From NCBI RefSeq assembly GCF_042477335.2, contig NC_091256.1:19558501-19622500 (forward strand): a stretch of 64,000 bases of DNA, read 5' to 3'. The notes beneath the pieces were generated by a model. That model was not told where the DNA came from. It did not search any database and saw nothing but the letters and a program-made list of their open reading frames with translations. This stretch comes from Ovis canadensis (taxonomy: Eukaryota > Chordata > Mammalia > Artiodactyla > Bovidae). The translations under genes were made by a program, and so were the position numbers. Shown here one piece after another: positions 47,372 to 60,085 of this stretch. How positions within the stretch are numbered: the stretch's first letter is position 1; each line of letters opens with the position of its first letter.

Positions 47372-47650
47372 GCTGCTGCTGCTGCTGTTAAGTCGCTGCA
47401 GTTGTGTCCCACTCTGTGCGACCCCATAGACGGTAGCCCACTAGGTTCCTCTGTCCTTGGGATTCTCCAGGCAAGGATACTGGAGTGGGTTGCCATTTCC
47501 TTCTCCAATGCATGAACGTGAAAAGTGAAAGTGAAGTCACTTAGTCGTGCCCGACTCTTAGCCACCCCATGGACTGCAGCCTACCAGGCTCCTCCAACTA
47601 TGGGATTTTCCAGGCAAGAGTACTGGATTGGGTTGCCATTGCCTTCTCCA
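47372..47650 (-). mobile_element. Bov-A2 SINE, complete, with TSD
   Basis: Complement of Bov-A2 with (GCT)n and both half-units. TSD atgctacctct at 47361-47371 and atgctacttct at 47651-47661 (one mismatch). Confidence 0.94.
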
Positions 47651-47661
47651 ATGCTACTTCT

Positions 47662-48557
47662 ACCTCTATGTAAATCCAATTCTTTATATTATGCTTATGA
47701 TGCATCTGCTTTAATTGCCCAGCCAATACCATGGTGTTTATTCCACGAATATGGAAGAATGTTGGTCGAGAATAGAGCCATAGGACTATAGCCCCAGTTG
47801 TAGATTCCAGGATTCAGGCTTCTCTGGCCCCAGTGTGGACACAGAATGAAAGCACGATTTCAGAAAATGACAGCTCCAACTGCAAGCAGGCCACTGCAAG
47901 AGAGTCTGAGAACTCAGGTCGGATCCATGCTTGAGTGGCATCTTCCTGTGTGGCTTAAAAAATCAGATGTTTGTCCTCCTCCATGGGTAGATAAAAGATG
48001 AATAAAGAGAGTCTTCCCCACCAGTTAGTTCTCAGCTAATTCTCTGAGAGGGACGCCAATGTGTTTTATCAGCCCCTACTTTATTAGCTTGCAGGCGAAA
48101 TAGTGAAGGAGCTACTTATGGCGCACATTATTCAGATTCATTGTGTGCTTATTTTTATTTCTTTTAAAAAATGAATTATTATTTGGATAGCCTGGTGATG
48201 TTAGCTAGGGTGCTGATGAACCACTAATTTTTCAGACCTATCAATTCACTTAGGCAACAGTATTCTCTCTTCACATTTTTTGTGTCTAAGCTGAGGGAAA
48301 CCTCAGCCGATTATACTTTGTACAAGGCAATGAGTGCAGTTTTTACTGATATATTGGCAGCATGTTTGTGTGTTTCAAAAGTGCCTGCACTCTCAACTGT
48401 TTTATTTTCCAGGGCTAATATTATTAGCTTGCAATTCACCGAAATGTTGAAATCAAAAAGAAAAGCCAAGATATTTTGTAGTTGTTAGTGTTTTTGCAGT
48501 TACTTCTTTAGTTAAGTGGAATTTTTTTTAAAGAGTATTGTTAGGTATATTTTTGTA
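47662..48557. other. Repeat-poor sequence, possibly unique
   Basis: About 900 bp in which I recognise no repeat. It is less AT-rich than most of the window and has no decayed look around 48040-48450. No coding frame of note; the 68-codon frame at 48282-48488 has no recognisable features. Confidence 0.4.
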
Positions 48558-48566
48558 GTCTGCATT

Positions 48567-50590
48567 ATTTATTTATTTTATTTGAGTATAGTTGATGTAC
48601 AAGATTTCTTGTGTACAGCAAAGTAATTCTCTCTATATATAGTATATATATTATATATATTTATATACTCTTCCATTATGTTTATTATAGGATATTGAAT
48701 ATAGTTCCCAATGCTGTTCAGTAGGTCCTTATTATTTATCTATTCCATATGTAGTTAGATGTAACTGATAATACCATTCTCCCAAATTATCCCTCCCCCA
48801 CTACCTTAGAGAAGGAAATGGCAACCCACTCCAGTATTCTTGCCTATAAAATCCCATGGGCAGAGGATCCTGGTGGGCTACAGTCAGTGGGATCACAAAT
48901 ACTTGGACACAACTGACTGATTAACACACACCCCACCTTTGGTAACCAGCTTTCTTTTCTGTGTCTGTGAGTTTTTTTCCTTTTCATAAATAAGTCCATT
49001 TGTATCACATTTTCGATTCCACATATAAATGTTTTCATATGGTATTTGTCTTTTTTTTTTTAGTTAATTCTCTTAGTATGATAGTCTGTAGGTCCATCCA
49101 CATTGCTGCAAATGGCATTATTTAATTATTTTCTGTGGCTGAGTACTGTTCCATAGTGTGTGTATTCCAAATCTTCTTCATCCATTCATCTGCCAATGAA
49201 CACTTAGCTCGTTTCTGTGTTTTGGTTACTGTGAAAAGTGCTGCTGTAGACATTGGGGTGCATATATCTGTTCACACTAGAGCATTATCTGGAAACATGC
49301 CCAGGGAGTGGGGTTGCTGGATCATATGGCAATTCTGATTTTAGTTTTTTAAGGAAACTTCGTACTATATTTGATAGTGGCTGCAGCAATTTAAGTTCTT
49401 ATCTTTTCTCCACACCCTGTCCAGCATTTATTATTTTTAGGCTTTGGAATGATGGCCATTTTGACCACTATGAGGTGATATCTCATTGTAGAACTTCTAG
49501 AACTCATAATTTCAGCAAGCACATAATTAATATTCAGAAATCTATTGCATTTTTATTAACAATGAAATATCAGAAAGAAAAATAAAATCCCTTTTAAATT
49601 GCATCAAGAAAAGCTACTTATGGATAAACCTGACCAAGAAAGTTAAAGACTTATACTGAGAACTATTAAACATTGATAAAGGAAATTAAAGGTGATTCAA
49701 AGAAATAGAAAGGTATCCCATGTTCTTGAATTAGATGAATTAATATTGTTAAATGGCCATACTACCCAAAAAAACTGTAGATTTAATGTTTTCCCTATAA
49801 ACTATGCATGATGTTTTGCATAGAACTAAATATATATAGAACACTAAAAGACTCAGAAAGCAATCCTGAGGAAAAATAACACAGCTGGAGGAATAACTCT
49901 CTCATACTTCAGACAATGCTTGAAAGATCAAGTAATCAAAACAGCATAGCATTGACACAAAAACAGTCATACAGAGCAATAGGACAGAATAGAACGCCCA
50001 GAAACAAACCCACATACCTATAGTCAGTTTAAATTTTGACCAAGTAGGCAAGAATACACAGTGAAGAAAAGACAGTCTCATCAGCAGGTGGTATTGAGGA
50101 AGCTGAATAGCTTCTTGTAAATCATTGTAGTTAGAGCACACCCTCACATCCTGCATGAAAATAAAATGGCTTAAAGACTTAAACATAAGCTGTTACACTA
50201 TTAAATTCCTAGAAGGGAACATAAGCAAAATGTTCTCTGACAGAAATCTTACCAATGTTTTCTTAGTGTAGTCTCCTCAGGCAATAGAAATAAACGTCAA
50301 AATGGACAAGTGGAACCTAATCAAACATAAGCTTTTGCATAGTAAAGGAAGCCATAAACAGAATGAAAAGACAGCCTACAGAATGGGAGAAAATATTTGC
50401 AAATGATGCAAAGAATAAGGGCTTGCTTTTCAAAATATACAATCAACTTACACAACTCAATAACAACAAAAATCCCAGGCAAAAATAAGGGCAAAAGACC
50501 TAAATAGACATTTCTTCAAAGAGGACATCTATATGGCCATTAAGCACACAAGAAGATGCTCATCATTGCTAATTATTAGAGAAATGCAGT
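48567..50590 (-). mobile_element. L1 with 5' inversion and TSD
   Basis: The 3' part (48567-about 49490) is L1 complement from 3' end to 'gaggtgatatctcattgtag'. It is followed, at about 49495-50590, by L1 ORF2 in the plus orientation ending 'attattagagaaatgcag'. In L1 these two break ends lie next to each other, a few bases apart. TSD gtctgcatt at 48558-48566 and 50591-50599. The inverted block holds decayed ORF2 RT and post-RT sequence. A Bov-tA fragment sits at 48807-48930. Confidence 0.9.
48807..48930 (+). mobile_element. Bov-tA 3' fragment
   Basis: The 3' half of Bov-tA ('ggaaatggcaacccactcca' to 'acacaactgactgattaaca') inside the 3' UTR of the L1. The short repeat ccccac on both sides may be its TSD. 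Confidence 0.85.
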
Positions 50591-50599
50591 GTCTGCATT

Positions 50600-51704
50600 T
50601 TAAGATTATACTGTTGGCATTGTATTATCAGGTTTGAGACAGATTCTGAATTTCAGTGCATAACTGTAGTAGTTGACGTCATGAAAGGGTGAATGGAATT
50701 GCCAAATGACAAGAATGTACAGTAGAATACACAGGAAATTTACATATGTTGGGAAGTGCAAATAAGAGTCATCAGCAGAGACACTGTAAAAGGGTGGATT
50801 ATAAAAATGGGAGAAAAATATTTATACTCTGATTAAAATATAAATGAAGAGAATTTGAATGAGAGTGAAAAAAGAGAGAGGTGTTGGCAAGTGAAAAAAT
50901 GGAAGTTTTAAAAAGTTGGGTATGAAACTTGGCTCATCACAGCTGATCAGTGAAAGTGAGCTTTCAGTAACATGACAGTTGTTAAATCTAGATTATTAAG
51001 TATTGTTGAATGCCCCAAGGAAATAAGTCTATGATACAAATAATAATATTCTACTCAAGTAGAATATTATTTAATAATTATTTAATGTTATATATTATTA
51101 TGTTAATATTTTACAATTTCATAATTTTTAACTTTATATTTCAAAAAATTTATATTTCCAAATAGGACAATGCAAAACATTTTTCCGTTCCTTTGGGGCA
51201 AAGAATCAGCATCTATGTGAGTTATAAATAATAAGAGAACATGCATGACTTTGCTTTACTTTTGTAAAATTTTCACCCTCTTTGCTCTCAGCATAAATTA
51301 GCTCCTGACTGCATTGGGGCTGATCACCTTGTTTTGTCCATGGTTATATTGGCTTCAGATCCTTTCCACAAATAATCTTTAAGCTGTTCTTTCTGCTGAC
51401 ATTTTCATATGTTGCCACCCTATAGCAGATGGCTGAGGACTGCAATCAAGAGATTTTGTATAAATCAACAAAAATCTCTGGCCAGAATCTGTAGTTATTG
51501 AGGGATTAAAGAGTCCTGAACCATATGTTCCAGTATCCTGTGTGCCACTCTGGTAGGAAGTTTGTACATCGTTTAATCATCCTGTTCCATATTACAATAT
51601 AATTCTTCACTGTGTCAGCTGCTCATTATTTAAAGCAGCTGAAGTCAACCCCCTCCTCATTAAAGAACCTCATAGGCTTTTAAATACAATGAAATATTTC
51701 TTTC
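50600..51704. other. Unassigned sequence
   Basis: AT-rich (strongly so at 51030-51150); no gene or named repeat. Confidence 0.35.
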
Positions 51705-52966
51705 TTTCTATTATGGTCAATTCAGTTCAGTTCAGTCGCTTAGTGGTGTCCTACAATTTGTGACCCCATGGACTGCAACACGTCCAACACCAACTCCCAG
51801 AGCTTGCTCAAACTCATGTCCATCAAGTCGGTGATGCCATCCAGCCATCTCATCTTCTGTCGTCTCCTTCTGCTCCTTCCTTCAATATTTCCCAGCATCA
51901 GGGTCTTTTCAAAGGAGTCAGTTCTTTGCATCAGGTGGCCAAAGTATTGGAGCTTCAGTTTCAGCATCTGTTCTTCCACTGAATATTCAGGCCTGCTTTC
52001 CTTTAGGATGGACTGGTTTGATCCCTGCAGTCTAAGGAACTCTCAAGAGTCTTCTTCAACACCACAGTTGAAAAGCATCAGTTCTTCGGTACTCAATTTT
52101 CTTTATGGTCCAACTCTCGCATCCATATATGACCACTAGAAAAGCCATAGCTTTGACTAGACAGACTTTGTTGGCAAAGTAATTTTTCTGCATTTTAACT
52201 TGCTATCTAGGTTAGTCATAGCTTTTCTTCCAAGGATCAAGTGTCTTTTAATTTCATGGCTGCAGTCACCATCAGCAGTGATTTTGGAGCACAAGAAAAT
52301 AAGTCTGCCATGTTTCAATTTTTTCCCCATCTATTTACCATGAAGAATGGGACCAGATGCCATGATCTTCATTTTATGAATGTTGAATTTTAAGCCAAAC
52401 TGTTCACTCTCCTTTCACTGTCATCTAGAGGCTCTATAATTCTTCTTTGCTTTCTGCTATAAGGGTGATATCATCTGCATATCTGAGGTTATTGATACTT
52501 CTCCTGGCAATCTTGATTCCAACTTGTGCTTCCCCAAACCTGGCATTTCACATGCTGCACTCTGCATATCACTTAAATAAAAAGGGTGGCAATATACAGC
52601 CTTGACGTACTGCTTTATCAATTTGGAACCAATCCAGTGTTCCATATCTGGTTCTAACTGTTGCTTCTTGACCTGCATACAGATTTCTCAGGAGGCAGGT
52701 CAGGTGGTCTGGCATGCCCATCTCTTTAGGAATTTTGCACACTTTATTGTGATTCACAAAGTAAAAGGCTTCGGCATAGTCAATAAGGCAGAAATAGATA
52801 TTTTCTGGAACTCTCTTGCCTTTTTGATGATCCAGCGGATGTTGACAATTTGATCTCTGGTTCCTCTGCCTTTTCGAAATCCAAAATGAACATCTGGAAG
52901 TTCACGTTTCACTTACTGTTGAAACCTAGCTTGGAGAATTTTAAGCATTACTTTGCTAGCATGTGA

Positions 52967-53168
52967 AGTGAAGTGAAGTCTCTCAGTGGTGTCCGACTCT
53001 TTGCGACCCTGTGGACTGTAGCCTACTAGGCTTCTCCATCCATAGGGCTCTCCAGGCAAGAATACTGGAATGGGTTACCATTTCCTTCTCCAGGGGATCT
53101 TCCCGACCCAGGGATTGAACCCAGGTCTCCTGCATTGGAGGCAGACACTTTGACCTCTGAGCCACCAG
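52967..53168 (-). mobile_element. Bov-tA SINE inside BovB, with TSD
   Basis: Complement of a full Bov-tA in the same orientation as the host BovB. TSD gcatgtga at 52959-52966 and 53169-53176. Confidence 0.94.
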
Positions 53169-55305
53169 GCATGTGAGATGAGTGCAATTGTGCAGTAGTT
53201 TGAACATTCTTTGGTATTTCCTTTCTTTGGGATTGGAATGAAAACTGACCTTTTCCAGCCCTGTGGCCACTGATGAATTTTCCAAATTTGCTGGCATATT
53301 GAGTACAGCATTTTAACAGCATCATCTTTTAGGACTGAAATATCTCAAATGGGATTCCATCACCTCCCCTAGCTTTGTTCATAGTGATGCTTCCTAGGGC
53401 CCACTTGACTTCATATTCCAGGATGTCTAGCTCTAGGTGAGTGATCAGACCATCGTGGTTATATGGGTAATGAAGTTTTTGTTTTTTTGTTTCATTGTGG
53501 GGTTTTTTGGTATAATTCTGTGTTTTCTTGCCACTTCTTAATATCTTCTGCTTCTGTTAGGTCCATACTATGTCTGGACTTTTTTGTGCTCATCTTTGCA
53601 TGAAATGGTATCTTTAATTTTCTTGAAGAAATCTCTAGTCTTTCCCATTCTATTGTTTTCCTCTATTTCTTTGCACAGATCACTGAGGAAAGCTTTCTTA
53701 TCTCTCCTTGTTATTTCCTGGACCTCTGCATTCAGATTGGAGATCTTTCCTTTTCTCCTTTGCCTTTACCTTCTTTAATTTTCTCAGCTATTCGTAAGAC
53801 CTCATCAGACAGCCGTTATGTGTTTTTGCATTTCTTTTTCTGGTGGATTGTCTTGATCCCTGCCTCCTGTACAATGTCATGAACCTCTGTCCATAGTTCT
53901 TCAGGAATTGTGTCTATCAGATATAATCCCTTGAATCTATTTGTCACTCCCACTGTATAATCATAAGGGCTTTGATTTAGGTCATACCTGAATGGTTTAG
54001 TGGTTTTCCCTACTTTCTTCAATTTAAGCTTGATATCTGCAATAATGAGTTCATGATCTGAGTGACAGTCAGCTCCCCGTCTTGGTTTTGCTGACTCTAT
54101 AGCCCTTCTCCATCTTTGGCTGCCAAGAATATGATCAATCTAATTTTGGTATTGACCATCTGCTTATGCCCATGTGTCGAATCATCTCTTCTGTTGTTGG
54201 AAGAGGGGGTTTGCTATGACCAAGTGCGTTTACTTGGCAAAACTCTGTTAGTTTTTGTCCTGCTTCAACTTTTACTCCAAGGTCAAACTTGCCTGTCCAG
54301 GTATCTCTTGGCTTCCTACTTTTGCTTTCCAGCCCCCATGACGAAAAGGATATCTTTTTTGGGGTATTAGTTCTAGAAGGTCTTTTAGGCCTTCATAGAA
54401 CCATTTAGCTTCTTCAGTATTGCTGTTTGGGGCATAGATTGGATTACTGTGATATTGAATGGTTTAACTTGTAGAAGAACAAAAATCATTCTTTCGTTTT
54501 GAGATTGCAACCAAGTACTGCATTTTGGACTCTTTTGTTGACTATGAGGGCTACTGTGTTTCTTCTAGTGGATTCCTGCCCACAGTAGTACATATAATGA
54601 TCATCTGAATTAAATGCACCCATTCCAGTTAGTTCATTGATTCCTAAATTGTCATTGTTCACTCTTGCCATCTCCTGTTTGATTACTTCCAATTTACCCT
54701 CATTCATAGACCTAACATTCCAGCTTACTCTGCAATATTGTTCTTTACAGCATCGGACCTTACTTCCATCACCAATTGCATCCACAGCTCGGTGTTGTTT
54801 TCACTTTGGCTCTCTCTTCATTCTTTCTGGAGTCATTTCTCTGCTCTTCTCCAGTAGCATATTGGGCACCTACCACCCTGAGGATTTTGTGTTTCAGTGT
54901 CATCTCTTTTTGCCTTTTCATAGTGTTCATGTGGTTCTGAAGGCAAGAATACTGGAGTGGTTTGCCATTTTCTTCTCCAGTGGACCATGTTTTGTCAGAA
55001 CTCTCCACTATGACCCGTCCATTTGGGTGGCTCCACACAGCATGGCTCATAGTTTCATGGAGTTAGACAAGGCTTGGTCCATGTGAGCTGTTTGATTAGT
55101 TTTCTCCAATTGTGGTTCTCAGTCTGTCTGCCCTTTGATGGATAAGGATAAGAGGCTTATGGAAGCTTCCTGATGGGAAAGCCTAACTGTGGAGGTAACT
55201 GGTTCTTGTTCTGATGGGTGGGGCCATGCTCAGTAGATCTTTAATCCTATTTTCTGTTGATGGATGGGGCTCTGTTCCCCCTCTGTTGTTTGACCTGAAA
55301 CTAAA

Positions 55306-56130
55306 CTATGGTGGAGTTAGTGAAGATAATAGTGACCTTAATTAAAAGGTCCCACACACTCCTGCATTCAGTTCCCCCAACCCTGGAGCTGGCCACCACT
55401 GACCCACACCTCTGCTGGAGACTCCTGGATGCTCACAGGCAAGTCTAGGTAAGTCTCTTTTGGGATCACTGCTCCTTTCTCCTTGGTCCTGGTGCACACA
55501 AGGTTTTGTTTGTGCCCTCCAAGAGTTGGTTTCCCAGTCCTCTATATGGTCTGTAATTAAATCCCACTGGCCTCCAAAATCAAATTCCCTGGGGGTTCTC
55601 ATTCCCTTTGCCAGAGCCTAAGGTTGGGAAAATGTTGTGGGTCTTGAAACTTTCTTAACAGTGCAAGAATTTATTTTGTATAATTGTTCTGCAGTTTGTG
55701 GGTTGTTTGCTCAGCAGCTCTATGGTGGAGTTAGTAGCGACCTCCTCCAAGAGGGCTTGTGCCACAGGCTATGTGACCCAGATCTGCTGCACCCAGAGAC
55801 TCTGCTCCTGGGGCAGGCCACTGCTGACCCGTACCTCTGCAGGAGACCCTCAAACACTCAAAGGCAGGTCTAGCTCTGTCTCTGTGGAGTCTCTGTGTCC
55901 TGGTGCACACAAGGTTTTGTTTGAGCCCTTTGAGCGTCTCCGGTGGGTTTGGGATTTGATTCTTAACTCAGTTTTGCCCCTCCTACCATCTTGATGGGGC
56001 TTCTCCTTTGCCCTTGGAAGTGGGATATATTTTTTTGGTGGGGTCACACAGTCTCCTGTTAACGTTTGTTCAGCAGCGAGTTGTGATTTTGGTATTCTCA
56101 CAAGAGAAGAGGAGTGTCTGTCCCTCTACT
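55306..56130 (-). repeat. Two tandem ~412-bp units at BovB 5' end
   Basis: Direct repeats in register: ctatggtggagttagt at 55306-55321 and 55720-55735 (414 apart); tcctggtgcacacaagg at 55487 and 55898 (411 apart); and 'cctctgctggagactcc' at about 55410 against 'cctctgcaggagaccct' at about 55832. GC content is higher than the rest of the element. The layout resembles promoter monomers of other LINEs, an inference. Confidence 0.75.
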
Positions 56131-56173
56131 CTGCCATCTCATTTCAGCAAGTGGTCTATTTCTGTTATGGTCA

Positions 56174-56951
56174 GTACACCCTTAATGAAGGAAGATATGC
56201 ATGTGGTTTTCAAGTTTTATTTCTCACATGGATTTAGAATAAATGAACTTGTCAACATTCAAAACATATATTACAACATGATAAAGCAAATGCATGATCT
56301 AGGTCAAATTCTAATATGAGCTGAACTTTAGACATGCACAGGTTTTTTTCTAAAAGAAAATCAAGATCAGTGCTAAAACATACATAGTATCAAGGCATCA
56401 GCAACTTTAAATGAATTTGGCTTTCTCGGTAATAGACTTAAATGCAGCTAAATCATATATCTTTGATTATAGCTTTATTTGCATGTAAAGTTATGTAATT
56501 GCTGTATTGCAATGAGGGAGGGTTATTATACAGCAATTGTCTGTGATAGCTTATATCTGCTCAAATAGCTGCAACTTTTTTTTTAAAGTGACCTTAAATA
56601 GAAATCAATTTCAATGCATGTAAACACTTAGACTTGAATTTGAACCTGTTTTTCTCCTACGTATCTTAACAGCAAACGTAAATTAATGACATAGATCAAA
56701 AGCACAAAATAAATTTCAATCTATACAGATTCTATTCCTAGAACTTGAATATGATGTAGTTTTTGTAAAGCGAGTGATGCTTTCCCTTAAAGACAGTTAT
56801 AGAATTGTAGGAGTTTGCATTCCTCATAAATTTCTCCATATAAAATGATAGATAGGGTCAATAACTCTTCTTAAAGCAAAGATACAGCACCTCTAGGTTT
56901 ATCAGGAATCTAGAATAGTAAGATTGGGTATAAGTTCCATATTATGGACAT

Positions 56952-56986
<35 letters not shown>

Positions 56987-57835
56987 TGCATATATTATAA
57001 ACTTCACTCATAGTTTCCAGTGTACAAAAAGGAAAACCACTATGCTTCTATCATAATTTGCTCCATCAGATTACACATGACAGACATTAAAATGCACTTA
57101 ATAATGCTTTTATTCTCCTTAGAAATCCTTTGTAAAACTATTTGTCCACGTAAAAATAGGTGCTGTTCAAGGAGGTTTGAACTGGTTCCCATTTTCCTCT
57201 AAGTAAATGTTCTTTTACTTGGAAGAAACTTTTAAAATCTTTCAGCTGACCTTAAATTTACATCAAATTTCTCTAAAATTTTAAATAAATATTTTATGAT
57301 TAGTCATAATTGCTCCCCTCTCCCCAAAATGTTAGGTAAAGAAAAATTCCACATGTTTTGCTTGAAATCCTATTTCTTGGTTCAGTTAAAACTTTCTCTA
57401 AGGCTGCTGTCAAAAGAAATATATGTCTTATGAGTACAACTGTTGCTAAAAGGAAGTATTTTTTGTTTATATATATTTTATTTATTTTCATTAATCCTTG
57501 TGTGTAGTTGTCAACATTAAAACATTAGTTTCATGATAAAATCTCTCTCTTCACAGAACCCCCCTCCCTCCAGAAAAAAAACAAAAAGTTTATATTACAT
57601 TTTACTACTCATAAAACATGGTTGGTTAAAAAAATAAAGGCAAGAAAATAAAGATATGTTAATTTTGCAACAGCAAAAATGGAGAAATGAGAAGTGAAGA
57701 GATTTTATTTCATTCTACAACCATTAGTCTCTATAGGTTGAAAAGAGTTTTTTAAATTCTCATGTTTGATCAGAGAAGTGCAGGATTGGCTGAGAGTTTT
57801 GTAATGCCCCACTTTTTTTCTTTTTTAAGCAAAAG
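56174..57835. other. Unassigned sequence, low repeat content
   Basis: No gene or named repeat apart from the (CA)n at 56953-56983. Confidence 0.4.
56953..56983. repeat. (CA)n microsatellite
   Basis: About fifteen CA units; no SINE attached. Confidence 0.95.
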
Positions 57836-60085
57836 TTCAGTTCAGTTCAGTTGCTCAGTTGCGTCTAACTTTTTGCGACCCCATGAACTGCAGCACGCCA
57901 GGCCTCCCTGTCCATCAGCAACTCCTGGAGTCCACCCAAACCATGTCCATTGAGTCGGTGATGCCATTCAACCATCTCATCGTCCATCATCCACTTTTCC
58001 TCCTGCCCTCAATTTTTCCCAGCATCAGGGTCTTTTCCAATGAGTCAGCTCTCCACATCAGGTGGCCAAAGTATTGGAGTTTCAGCTTCAACATCAGTCC
58101 TTCCAATGAACACCCAGGACTGATCTCCTTTAGGATGGACTGGTTGGATCTCCTTGCCATCAAAGGGATTCTCAAAAGTCTTACCAACTCCACAGTTCAA
58201 AAACATCAATTCTTCAGTGTTCAGCTTTCTTATAGTCTAACCCTCACATCCATACATGATCACTGGAGAAACCACAGCATGACTAGACAGACCTTTGTTG
58301 GCAAAGCAATGTCTCTGCTTTTGAATATGCTGTCTAGGTTGGTCATAACTTTCCTTCCAAGGAGTAAGCATCTTTTAATTTCATGGCTGCAGTCACCATC
58401 TGCAGTGATTTTGGAGCCCCCCCAAATAAAGTCTGACACTGTTTCCACTTTTTCCCCATCTATTTCCCATGAAGTGATGGGACCAGATGCCATGATCTTA
58501 GTTTTCTGAATGTTGAGCCTTAAGCCAAATTTTTCACTCTCTTCTTTCACTTTCATCAAAGGCTCTTCAGTTCATCTTCATTTTCTGCCATAAGGGTGGT
58601 GTCATCTGCATATCTGAGGTTACTGATATTTCTCCTGGCAATCTTGATTCCAGCTTGTGCTTCCTCCAGCCCAGTGTTTCTCATGATGTTTCTTCATATA
58701 AGTTAAATAAGCATAGTGACAATATACAGCCTTGACCTACTCCTTTTCCTATTTGGAACCAGTCTGTTGTTCCATGTCTAGTTCTAACTGTTGCTTCTTC
58801 ACCTGCATACAGGTTTCTCAAGAGGCAGGTCAGGTGGTCTGGTATTCCCATCTCTTTCAGAATTTTCCACAGTTTATTATGATCCACACAGTCACCGGCT
58901 TTGGTGTAGTCAATAAAGCAGAAATAGATGTTTTTCTGGAACTCTCTTGCTTTTTCGATGATCAAGCAGATGTTGGCAATTTGATCTCTGGTTCCTCTGC
59001 CTTTTCTAAAACCAGCTTGAACATCTGGAAATTCATGGTTCACATATTGCTGAACCCTGGTTTTGGAGAATTTTAAGCATTACTTTGCTAGCATGTGAGA
59101 TGAGTGCATTTGTGTGGTAGTTTGAGCATTCTTTTGCATTACCTTTCTTTGGGATTGGAATGAAAACTGAACTTTTCCAGTCCTGTGGCCACTGCTGGGT
59201 TTCTCAAATTTGCTGTCATATTGAGTGCAGTACTTTCACAGCGTCATCTTTCAGGATTTGAAATAGCTCAACTGGAATTCCATCCCTCCCCTATAGTGAT
59301 GCTTCCTAAGGCCCACTTGACTTCACATTCCAGGATGTCTGGCTCTAGGTGAGTGATCACACCATCGTGATCTTGGTCATGAAGATCTTTTTTGTATAGT
59401 TGTTCTGTGTATACTTGCCACCTCTTCTTAATATCCTCTGCTTCTGTCAGGTCCCTACCATTTCTGTCCTTTATTGAACACATCTTTGCATGAAATGTTC
59501 CCTTGGTATCTCTAATTTTCTTAAAGAGATCTCTAGTCTTTCCCATTCTGCTGTTTTCCTCTATTTCTTTGCATTGATCACTGAGGAAGGTTTCTTATCT
59601 CTCCTTGCTATTCTTTGGAACTCTGCATTCAGATGCTTATTTCCTTATTTCCTTCTTTCCTTTTCTCCTTTGTTTTTTGCTTCCTTTATTTTCACAGCTA
59701 CTCTTAAGGCCTCCTCAGACAGCCATTTTGCTTTTTGCATTTATTTTTCTTGGGGATGATCTTGATTCCTGTCTCCTGTACAGTGTAATGAACCTCCATC
59801 CATAGTTCATCAAGCACTCTATCAGATCTAGTCCCTTAAATCTATTTCTCACTTCCACTGTATAGTCATAAGGGGTTTGATTCAGGTCATACCTGAATGG
59901 TCTATTTATTTTCTCCACTGTCTTCAATTTCAGCCTGAATTTTGCAAAAAGGAGTTCATGATCCAAGCCACAGTCAGCTCCCAGTCTTGTTTTTGCTGAC
60001 TATATAGAGCTTCTCCATCTTTGGCTGCAAAGAATATAATCAATATGATTTCAGTGTCAACCGTCTGGTGATGTCCATGTATAAA
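57836..60085 (-). mobile_element. BovB, 5'-truncated in the endonuclease
   Basis: About 2.25 kb. Read on the minus strand it starts in the C-terminal part of the endonuclease (60085). It continues through the linker (open stretch 59546-59268, residues KTRDLFKKIRDTKGTFHAK) and the RT (open 59043-58681, FIDYTKAGDCVDH and GVGQGC visible; YADD codons intact at 58612-58601), and ends in the tail 'gaactgaactgaacttttgc'. Many frameshifts. The 216-codon plus-strand frame at 57859-58509, the longest in the window, is antisense to it. Confidence 0.95.

Larger units (their letters stand above)
51720..56158 (-). mobile_element. Near full-length BovB (RTE LINE) with TSD
   Basis: Read on the minus strand from about 56150 it has a 5' region with two tandem ~412-bp units (55306-about 56130). 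Next is a non-coding or short-ORF stretch, then an APE-type endonuclease start with WNVRSMN (frame open 54785-54486). The linker and RT domain follow (YADD codons intact at 52481-52470), then the 3' tail ending 'gaactgaactgaattgac'. Stops and frameshifts occur throughout, so no complete ORF2. TSD tttctattatggtca at 51705-51719 and tttctgttatggtca at 56159-56173 (14 of 15). A Bov-tA is inserted at 52967-53168. Its RT machinery is the kind that also mobilises Bov-tA and Bov-A2. Confidence 0.93.

Noticed and set aside
54637..55086. 149-codon plus-strand open frame
   Set aside because: Antisense to the 5' part of the full-length BovB.
57859..58509. 216-codon plus-strand open frame, the longest in the window
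   Set aside because: It lies wholly antisense to a BovB, and the same frame recurs over other BovB tails. Not a gene.
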